Source of the DNA: Rhyacophila brunnea
Taxonomy: Eukaryota; Arthropoda; Insecta; Trichoptera; Rhyacophilidae
Direction of reading: 5' to 3'
Assembly (NCBI GenBank): GCA_022495005.1
Contig: JAGYXB010001055.1
Span: forward strand, 350,489-414,488
Length of the DNA stretch: 64,000 bases
Below, piece after piece: positions 36,101 to 48,100 of the stretch (position 1 is the stretch's first letter; the number at the start of each line of letters is the position of its first letter). Under the pieces are notes generated by a model that saw nothing but the letters and a program-made list of their open reading frames with translations, had not been told where the DNA came from and did no database searches. A program made the position numbers and the translations under genes.

Positions 36101-39100
36101 CATAGCAGATTTAATGCTGTCTTCTGAAGTACGAGTATAAACCGAATTTTGTACATGAGGGTAGAAAGTCCTCGTTCGTAATAAAATGATACAGCATTTT
36201 GCAAATAATGCAGCTTTTACTTACACAATTTAAAAAAGCCTCACAATTTTTCGTGCTTTTATTACTTGCAATTATTTTATGTGTTTGAGCAGCCTCCATT
36301 GCCAACACCACAATTAAATACCTATTTATATCCCAATCCGGATGGACATGATAATTTTACAAATTCTACAATATTATTCATCAATGAAATTATGCAATCT
36401 GAATCATTGAACAATAATAATAATTATTGTATCCCTATGTTTCTTCTTGATTGCAATTAGTACCTACCAAGTATAGGTATATGTACCTACTTCCCTCTCG
36501 TTTACACTCTTCCATGTTACTTTATAGCATATTCTTTTAACGGTAGCGCCATCTGTGTACAACAATAAAAACTGTAGAGTGTATGCTATTTTTGGCCTCC
36601 ACTTGCTATATTTATATCCCGCATACGTGCATTCTTATCTCTGTGAAGATTTTAGGTATCTGCCACATACACTGGACCTTACGCATACGAAATGGTTTAA
36701 ATTAAAGGAAGCACGGAATTAATGGGTACCCCTCTGTCCGAGTTTCATCACATGTTATATGCATATTTGAACACCCCTTCCATTTGCAAAAAAAAAATAT
36801 ATATCAAGTTGGTACCTACTTACATGAAAATTATTTCATTATGTACCTACACATGTTCTACAATCCTAACCTAACCTAACCCTACTTCAAACCGCTTTAT
36901 CCCGACATGGGTTTTTATTTTTTTGAATCTCAAGTTATGTATATTATAACAAGGGAAATTACTCACAATTTTCTCTGAAGCGGACCATTTCGTTGGGAGG
37001 TTTTAATTTTATGTATTGTCAGACATTTTACAAAGAATGGTTGTTAGCTATTCGCTCAAACCATTGAGTTGAGTGCCTCGCTCTGAATCAAACACACATT
37101 GCAAAAGTAACTTGAGGTTTTTGCCAGACGCGTGATTCGAAATCGCGATCCACCACCACTACTCCACCGCAAGCCCACAATAAATATCAAATTCTGTAGA
37201 TAACTTCCTACATAACATTATATAATATATAGGTATTATTATAATTTTGTATTTTTCCATAAAGATCGATTTTAGCATCTTGGGTTTCGCCACTCGGAAT
37301 CTTCAGTCTTTTTATTTCTACAGTTGAAATTTCAATTCTTAATCTTTATGTGGATATTATTAGTACAACTGCTTATTTCTTTAAAAGCAGATTTATCAAA
37401 CCTATATTGTTAGTCATAGATCAATAATTATGTATGCATTATGTCGGTACTTTTTGATCTGAACAGAAAATGTTTGTTAATGGTATAATATTAACAGTAA
37501 TAATTACAAGATAAAAAGAACTTTTTATATATAAGTACAACGTTTTTAAATTTTCTGTTGAATCATATAAACTTGACTTGACTAGCTTAAACGATCAAAA
37601 AAAATTGTACCTGATAGAAATAATACCGAAATGTCATTGATTTCCATAGTAACGCCATTATATTAATAATTTAGTTGCTAGGACCCCAGACCCCTCCAGC
37701 AACCAATAATGGTGTCGAAATAACTTTTCATGCAAAACAGAATTAACTGAAAATGAATTCAATTCTACTTAAAAATGGCTAAAAGTATTAAAAATGCATT
37801 GGCATCATGTTCTGATATACCTATTCTAAAAGTTTCAAATGTCTAGCTAGTCGGGAAGTTAGTTAAAAATAGATTGCAAGTTTTGTACCGGACAAATAAG
37901 AATACGAGCTAAGAAAAACGTTGTAAAATAAAATCTTTCCATGCAATACCTATATTATTGTAATAATGTAATAATTGCATAGGTAGGTAGTACAAATCGG
38001 AAACTCCTGGAAAAAAAAACAGAACTTCCGAACAACAGAAAAATGTAGGGACTATAATATTTTTACAATAGTATTCGAATCCGATTAGATTTTCGTGAAA
38101 TGTCCGGTGTTGTTTTTTTTTTTTGTTTAACATACAATTAACGTTTTAATAATTTCTTATTTTTAGCCCGTCTCGTATCCGAATGAACTGCGTATCCCCT
38201 TTGCCAACCCATGTGACTTTTCGCATCTCATCTGTCAAGCAAATGAAGATCTTACGTTCTTAGTCATTAAAGCACAATTTCCTGAAACACTTTGCTATTT
38301 TTCTCATTTCAGTTGATGGACTGGTGAAGTCTGTGTATTACTTGAAAACTCCCGTGGACTTTTCCACTTGTTTTAAATGTTAAAGTAATCACTAAATCGT
38401 TTATTTGAAAAGTGTCGTGAGATGCCTCAATGGCGTGGTTTTTACGACCTCCAACATTATGTAGGTTTGAAATTATTTTAAAATGGAATATTTCTCTACC
38501 ATAGACAGACTCGCGCTAGCTTATGTCAGATTGAGTAACATTATTTTTTGTGTGTCATTGCTTTGTTATTGATAAGATAATTTAATGACATCTCTATTTA
38601 TTAATTTACGCTATTTTTATTGAATGATTTTATTTTGTGTTTTGATAACTTTTACGGTATTTTATGTGGGTATACACTGTGTCCCCAAAATAATATACTT
38701 ACCTACCTTATTTAATTATGATACATATTATTATAACGTTTACTTTCGATTAAAAAATATAATAAAATCATGAATAAAATTAGCATAGCCAATAATATAG
38801 ATACACTTTAATTTAAATTTACGCTGACAATGCGACTGGCGCGTGGCCTTTAGATGGCCATTAGATACTATTAGCATGATAATTAAATGTGGTAATTAAC
38901 TAGTCAGCAATGAATGTGTTGATAATGAGGTAATTAAATAAATGTGACAGTATCATTCTTCCAACTATTTTTCTAGTTGCCCAATCATTAAAAATGTAGT
39001 AGTTTTTTAGGTCAGTGTAGTAAATTAAATGTTTTTAGCCATTTTTTTCCCAGATAAAAGGTCAGAAAATTTAGATATATGTACCTATTGATTGTATGAA

Positions 39101-42100
39101 TGGAATCGAAAGTACACATGAAATATTGTACAAAACAAATTGTACCATTAAATTTATTCTAATGTCATTATTCTTATAAACAGTTTACATAGGTAGCCAA
39201 ATTGTTTTGTATCCCATTCACAACGGCCATATTAGGTACCTACATCTCTAGATTCAAAAACTTCCTAGTCGACAACACAGTCATTCGTCTTGATCGAGGT
39301 CGGTATTGTGGTTAAGTCGAAAGACGGTTATCTCCGCATTTGAATCGCTAACACTTGTATTGTAAGTGGAGTATGTTATTACATCAGTGTGGCCCTCGTA
39401 GTCTAATGCATATGACACTGAATTCTCATCCGGCGGCTCCGGGTTCGATATCCAATGAAGTCATAAATATCTATGTGATTTTCTCAATGATTGGGTGTTT
39501 TTGTGATTGTTTTACTACTAGTATTAGACTATTCATTGGGTGTCATAGCCTGTGTAGTGTCAAAAGAAAATCCTCATTTTTTGTATTGTCAGTTATGATT
39601 AATTTCATGTGAATGTTTTTTGTTTTCAGGACACTATTGTAGATAAGGCAAGAAATTTAAATGTGATAAACATCTTAGATCTGGGCCGCACCAATTCCCT
39701 CCATGGAGGGTTCTTTTCGCAGCGGTTTTGCGATTTCGGTCAAGCTTACCGGGTGCAGAAGTTCGACTATCTTCAAGTATCCGAAACGGTAATACACAAT
39801 GTTTGTTACTAATCTATATAAGTAAACTATCTGTCACAGTTTTAATATTTTTTATCTACTATCTATCTATAAAATCTATCACCCCAAAGTGACTCAGTGA
39901 TAGATTGTACGTCTATAAGGACATTGGACATTGGCTGCTGGTTCGAATCCTGCAGCTGAAAATATTCACATATTGTGTTCTTCAATGTGTGTTATCCGCA
40001 GTAGAATTGGACAAACAGTTGACAACATTGTTAAATGATAATCTCCATTCTGTCAGGCCAATGGCCCCCACATCCTGAAGCGGGCCCCCCAACCTATCGC
40101 TAAGGTTAAGGGCAGTGTAATGTTCTACAGTAGTGTTTCCCAAATGGTATTCCGTGGAACTCCAGGGTTTCGTGTAAAATAAAGGGTATTCCATGTATTT
40201 TTAGCGATTTTTGGTATTTTTAAATAAATCCGTTTGAATTGAAATGAAGCACTGATTGCGACCCCCTTTTGTGAGAGACAAGTAACATGCGATCCTTTCG
40301 CCATATTGGATAAATAGTCAATTTATTAGTTAGGAAATACACAATAACTGGTCGACCTGCGATACCGGGCCCCAAGGCTAAACCCCTGCCAGCCTCCCTA
40401 TTGTGGGGGCCATGGTCAGGCCACTTAACCTACACGTGCACCGCAAGCTGCTTCATAAACATGGTTGCTGTAACCAACAGACTGATAACGTGTGTGCATG
40501 TGTGTGAGTGGTATTTTACTTTTTTTTTAAATTAGTTATCTGATATTAATAATATTATACTACTATACTTATAATAACATTATCTTAATTCATTTTAGGT
40601 GATGAATGATGAACGCCTCACACAGGTATTGGAAGAAATCACATTGAAGGCAATCGAGAGAGGTGAAGCAAAAACCACAAAAGATACTCCTATTACAAGC
40701 TTATCGATTTACAAGAAAACAGAAAAAAATGCCAGAGCTGTTATCAAGAATATGCGGTCAACAATTTCAGATCTATTACTTAGGTTTGTATTCAGAAATA
40801 TTATTGCTGTTAAATGATAGGTACTCAATGATGAAATAAGAACTTTTATTTGACCGATTTGAAGTAAAGTTTTTTTTTCTCATATTTACTTTTAAAATAT
40901 AAGCAGAACATAGGTCTAAAATATGAGCATATTTTTTATATTCTATTGGTGAAAGGTGTCCGACAAGGCGATACGATCTCACCTAAACTATTTACCGCTA
41001 TTCTGGAAGATCTTCAGGGTGATTTGACTGTAGAAAATAGAGAGACCCATATTAATAGCAAATACCTTATGCCACCTGCATTTTGCAGACAACATTATTG
41101 CTTTTGTTAAAGACCTCTAGGATATGATGTAATAGCTGGCAAATGAATACCGCAATGTCGAATTAAAGAAAAACTTCTCAAAGACAAAAGTAATAATAAA
41201 CTAACTGATTTGCTGATCCAATAGGAATCCTAATCAATGGCATTCAAATCCAACAGGTCAACAACAATGTATGAAGAAATTGCTTTGGACACCTGATTAG
41301 TATCTTTGAAAGTCACCTCCCATTATGCCTAAAGCGTAACTTGTTCTAGCAATGTGTGTAACCAGCGGTGCATATGCAGTATGCAGTACATGCAGTATGC
41401 ATGTAAAATATGAACCCTTAATATAAAAGATATCCAAGACTACGAGTAGCACAACATGCTATCGAAAGGTGCATATGTTGGGTGTAACGTGGAGAGACTA
41501 CAAAAGGAACCGATGGATAAGAATCCAAATAAGAGTACTCTCTTCAATGGGCTCTTATTATAAATCAATGACATATTACGATAGAGCTCAACGTATCATT
41601 TCACATAATCGAGGCCCATCAACTCGTTTTCATGGAGTTTTCTTGGATTTACATATAAATTAAAGAATCGCCTAGTAGCAACATATGTATTTATATTCTT
41701 TGCTCAATTTATTCTTCTACTTTGTAAAATTGTATAACATAATATCTTGTCATTTTTCCAGAATAACATCTTGGACACTTTATAAATTGTTGCCGTACTT
41801 TGTGAAGTCAATAGCGGCTTCACCATCACAACTGGAGATGCTGCAAAAGGCCAGCAACACCAAGAAGCCTCTCATATTTGTCCCACTGCACCGCAGTCAT
41901 CTTGATTACATTTTGGTTTCTTTCATCTTGCTCAATTACAACATAAGGAGTCCTCTGGTGGCAGCCGGAGATAATTTGAAGATTCCATTCTTCGGGTGAG
42001 AATTATTATGTATTTTAAAGATGCTTTCGATTCGTACATGTGACACATCTTGTTGCACGATACACAATTTTTGAATAAGCAAGATTAACCTGAGTTCAAA

Positions 42101-45100
42101 TGTCATCTTTTCTATGACATTGAAAAATATTTTATTATTTTCTATTTAATGATTTTTAAACATTTAATTTGTCAATAATTGAGTTCATTGCATCATTCCT
42201 CATACATGCATTTTGATTAGAGCACAATATTATGTACCTACCTGCCTAGCAATATTATATTTTTTTGTGTTTTTGTAATCGACTTACGTAAAATAATGTA
42301 GGTGTATTGTAATAGTTTGTAATTTTTAAACGTCAGTTTCAATTGTCACTTGTGCTTTATTTGTCCAGTCTTTACTATTTGTTGTGTGTCGTCTTGTTTA
42401 TTAACATTTCGATTGTGGGTTTTGATAGTTCATAATTAAGGAAGAATTTTTGATAATAAAAATATCTTTTTTATGTCTGCCTATTTGGGTAACGATGGCA
42501 CCCCCAAGCCTCACCAGTCTTCGAATTCGAATGGGGTTCTTTAAAAAACCAATAAACTTAGTTAATTTTACCTACTTACCTAGTTATCTATATATAAAAG
42601 ATATTTTATTTTTATTTTAAAACTGAAAATACACATGTATAGCTCTGGTTGCATTTCCTGCACTGGTAAGGGTTGGTGAACCTTTTTATGTGCATATCAT
42701 ATGTTCGCCACTGAAGTCATAAGTCTTGCTAATATTACAAAGCGAGTTTAGATCGCGAAGTATTTTTTTGTATGTGCCGTCTGTTTTCTTCACATTGATT
42801 TTAAGGCCAACGCGTGACTAAATTGTGAAGTGACAATTGTTGTCTTTATTTTATTTCAGGTGGTTGCTCCGTGGATTGGGGGCATTCTATATTAAACGCC
42901 GTTTAGAAAACAATGGTAGTGACAAAGACGTTCTATACCGAAGTGCCCTCCACACATATATGATGCACTGCCTCCGTGCAGGACACAACATCGAATTCTT
43001 CATTGAAGGCGGCAGAAGCCGAACGGGGAAACCTCAATTGCCCAAAGGTTAGGATTAAAACGATACCTTTAACTATAGACTCACATTGGAGTAGTGGCAT
43101 ACCTACTTCTGGCAAAAGTCATTTTTGTTAATCCAGAACAAGGACCCAATGGGTTAGGCGAATAGCTTACAGCTATTCCTCATAGATGCCCATATGATCT
43201 GCTCAAGACTGAAAATGATATCTAGTAATTAACCTTTTTTCAATGATGTAGTCTTTTATCTCTCGTTTCAATAAACTGCTCATTTAGGAAGTTTTCTATG
43301 TACCAGTTAGAAGAGATTGATTTGCAGGGAAAAATTACAGGCAGGACTTGAAAGTTTGATTATTTTTCAATAACCAAAGACTAGTGTGATGATCGCGAAT
43401 CTCCACTAGGAGTGGTGGTCCCCCATAATTCTTAGACTCAATTGAATACGTTGAAATGCAACTGTTTACAATTTTTCTTCCACATCCATGATTAATGATA
43501 AATATTATTGATGTATGTATAATGAATGTTTTCTTTCAGGTGGAATATTATCTGTGATATTGGACGCATTCCTGGACGGAACGATTGAGGATGCGCTTTT
43601 AGTACCTGTCTCCATGAACTACGAGAAGTTGGTTGATGGAAATTTTGTGAGAGAACAGCTCGGCATGCCGAAGCAAATGGAATCTTTCAGTGCTGCCATC
43701 AAGGCCATTTGGAATGTTCTCAATTCTCATTACGGCAACATTAGGATTGATTTTAACCAGCCCTTCTCCATGCAGGTATGAAAGACATTTTTCACATTTC
43801 CCTGTCTTCCTTAATTCCTCAGATTCATGTATCCAATCTACTGATTGCCAATATCTAATGCTGTCACAATATATTTAACATCAATTTAATTGTATAATAC
43901 GTATGTACTAAGATCAATAAATCACAACAATAGTAAGGTTTACTGCCTTGGTTGGCCGACTGTTCTGGCCACTGTTTGGTGATAGACATGAGTATTATAT
44001 GGGTGGACATTCACCACTGCACTAAATTTAATAACAAACTGGTAATGTAATACGCCAACAAAAACATCACCATTATTATTGTAATATTATTGACTAAATA
44101 ATTAAATGTCCGTATAAGAAAAAATTTTGTTCAATGGTTTTTTTTCTTATTGTATAACTTTTTTTAATTCTAGGAGTTGGTCCGATCTTTCCAACAACAG
44201 CCTGCTAAACTTATTCCAAATCCCATGATGGGAAGTCCGTCCAACAATTTCAGAGATATTGCCGGACCAATCACCATCCACACACTCAGCAAAGAAAGAA
44301 CACTTTCAAACAACCAAAGCTGCTCTAGTCTCTATGGAACAGATATTGTGATAGCCGAAGAAAAGGGACTGGTTGAAGCCATCGCTAGGCATGTCGTCTA
44401 TGGTAAATTATATTCAATTTAATATCGATAACAACACAATGAACTACAAGATTTATCCTTCCTGAATGTTGGTGGTCATTTTTAACAGCAAAAAGTTTAC
44501 TGTAACCGGAATAATTAGTAGTCCTGCAAAGAAGAGTCAGGATTTCATATTTTAAGGAATTGACCACACTCATTAGAATTGCAGAAATGGCATAGTCATT
44601 GAGTTTCCATTGTGTCCCCCGCGATGCATGTATGGTATTGACCAATTGCAATAGATAATGAATTTCTTATGTTTATAAAATAATTACAGATTGCACTCAA
44701 GCAACAGCAGTGATGTCTACAAACGTTGTGGCCTTTTTAATGCTGACTCAATTCAGAGAAGGGTGTTCTCCTGAACATTTGGCGGAAGCAGTTGCATGCC
44801 TCACTGTCGACTTGCTCTCGAGAGATCGAGATGTCGGTTATACAGGCGACCCTATCGACGTTGTCAATCATGCCGTAAGTACATAATAAATTGTAATACA
44901 TATCCAATGGCCTTGTGGAGATCCCTAATTCAATAGAATAAGATAGAGATCATTCACCTAGTTTCTCTTAGTTTACTGTGAAATTCAATATTTACATGTA
45001 AAATATCTGCCAAATTTGAATCCCACATCTGACAAATTTAAATGTTGTTTTTTCAATCAAAAAATGTGTTACGATATAACCTCCATTCTGCGTAGACCTA

Positions 45101-48100
45101 TATTATGCTATGCTTAATTGTAATAATAAAAATGTCAGTTTACCTTTCCCATTGGCTGTATACAAAACACCGCAAGGCAAGTGCATTGCCTCTATCCATT
45201 GACTTAAATAAGACTCCACACAATCTCTAATATCGTTTTGTTGTATGTAATTCTAGCATTATTGAATTTCTCTGTGAATGTTACATGATCTGAAGCTTAG
45301 TCTTTGTCAATATTCTGTAGAAAATACTTACAGCTGAGTAAATAACAAAAACTACATACATACCTATATCACAACACTCAAACTATTGCAATAATTCTGT
45401 TTTGTATGAAATATCAAATTCATAGTAAGTACATATTACTTTTATGTTACCTTTTCAGATAAATATTTTGGGCCCTGGATTAATTGTGAAAGAACGTGAA
45501 TCTGGAAACATTATCGTTAAACCTGTTTCAATTCTGCCGAACATAATTGAATTGTCGTATTATGGAAATTGCCTGCTGCCTCATTATGCAATGCAAAGCA
45601 TAGTTGGTATGTTCAAAATTATTTATAAATTCTTTAATTTTTTGGTTCACAATAAATTCATGATGTCCGATACAGATGTATTGCGAGGGATTTGGTGTGG
45701 AAAGGGGTAAGGTAGGTGTGGTTGACTCCAAGACTGAGGAGGCTTTGGTTGCGTGATTCCCATTTATTATCCCCAATAATAAATAATCTTTACACACAGT
45801 GTTTACAAGTTACGATTCAATGATATTATTTCTAGGAAATTACGAGACCGATCGGATGTTATGTCGACAAGATCTGAATGACTGTGAGACTGAATATTAA
45901 TGGGTAGCAACCCCACCTTTTTATATTGTTTGAAGACAAAGGAAATGTTTCGTGGCGACGCCTTTGTCAGTGTCTTTTTGTCTTCTGGAAAAAACTCGCC
46001 TGCAGTCAAAAGTCTGGACACTGTTTTTGTATTTGCTTATTAATGGAATCCGCTTATAAAGTGAAATGCGATTGTTCCATACTACTTTGTAACGTTGCAA
46101 TTTTGATGAATGTGCTTTTTAATAAATTCGACAATGCGTCTGCTAAAGTGGAGTCACCTTGTGTCAATGACAATGAAAGGTGAGCTCGCTGGCGATGCGT
46201 GTTTAAATACAAGACTACATTTTGGAAAAGGTACTTTACAATGTATGCTTAAAGTAGTTCCTAAGTGTATGTATTTAAACAGATTATGCACTTGGTGAGA
46301 TTCACGATGAGCACCCACAGATGTGTGATTATTTCATAAATCCTTTTTCAGTGACCGCCCTTGAATACATCTCCGCCACGTCAGCTAGCTCCCCTCCTTC
46401 ACAAGGAGTATACGTAACGGACTTAATAGATGTCTCCCTGCAGCTTTGTGAGCTCATGTCCCAGGAGTTTATTCTGTGCAAGCCGTGTCAGAACTTGGAG
46501 GATCTAATCGTTGACACCATCGATAAACTTTCCCACAAAGGATTGATTTCACAATATATTGTGAGTATGACACGTAGTCAATGTACTTTTATATTAGTAT
46601 ACAGAATATGGAGATAATATTAATATTATTGGCTGGTCTTCAGAAACACATAGTATTTACTTCCTTAAAAATGTTGCAAACATAAGATTCCAACAGTAGC
46701 GAAGGGTGGAGGTAGGCTGTTAAAATCTGACACAAATAGTGCACACTAAACTTTGTCAGTCATACCTATTTGTTTTCATTGAACCAAGTACAATTTACTG
46801 AAAGATGATGTTAGTTAGTTTACATAATTCAATTAAACCATGTGAAAACCTAGATAATAAATAGTTAAAAAATATTCGTCTATCTATAAAATATTCAAAA
46901 TTATGCCATTAAATCATACATAATTTTGGATATTTTATAAATAGAATAATATTTTTTATCTATTATAGTTTTGCTTAAGGCAGGGTTTTTAATGAATTAA
47001 AAAAACTGTGTGTAATATGTATTCTTAATTCAACGAAAACAAATACAGTAAAACCTCGTTAATATGAATTCCATGGGACCAAAAATCGAAAAGAAATATA
47101 TGGGGGAAAATAAGTAATTTATGTTTTCAGAAAAATCTGTCACAATTTTCAATGACTGACTCATGAAATAGTGTACATTATTAAGATTTATTGAATATTT
47201 TTGTATGCCAGGTCTCTGAAATCATTTCGAATTACGAAATTTGAATTAAAAGTATGGTTTTATATGAAAATAATGTTCAAGAATATATATGAAAATTTCG
47301 AATTATCTGTGTTCTTATTAACGAGGTTTTACTGTAAGTATGACTGAAAAAATGTGCACTATTTTTGTCAGATCGCCCATAACATACCAAAATTATTATG
47401 GTTTGGTTTAGGCACGGTTTAATTGATATATAAAAACTAACCAACACCATCTGTAAATTGGTAGTCTTTGTTCAATAAAAACAAAGATATATGACTGACG
47501 AAAATTAGTGTGCACTATTTATGTTGGATTTTAACAGCCTACCTCCACTCTTCGCCACTGGATTCCAAATAACAAAAGCAAAATAAAACAAATCCAGATC
47601 TCGACAGTGCGTCTATTATAATGGCAGTTTTTTGAAGGTGATAATGCTTTTAAGACTTTCACTGATCCAACCTCGCCAACCAGCTAATTCTTCTCAAAGA
47701 AAGCTGAAACCACTCTCTCTAAAAGTCACCTGCTCCCAGTATCAACTTGTGGGTCAGAATGATGGATATTCTTTCTGGCGAAGACCAAGAACCTCCACAG
47801 GTTATAATAGTGTCAAAAACTATGAAAACATGTTGTATTGATGTTTCTCTGTCAGAAACATGTCATTGATTTGCTCTTCACCTGTCCATAGAATTTTTTT
47901 TTTTGACCATGTAAGATTCGTAAGACATCGTAAGATTTGTAGTGGAAATTTGTATTAACGAATTTTTGTTTTTACAAGAAATGGAAGTTAACCAATAGCT
48001 CGATATATTAGGTCCATTCTCTATGACTCTATACACACCTTGAAAAACAATATGTGTATGCCAGACCCAGGATTCGAACCTGGGACCCATGACATTGTAA

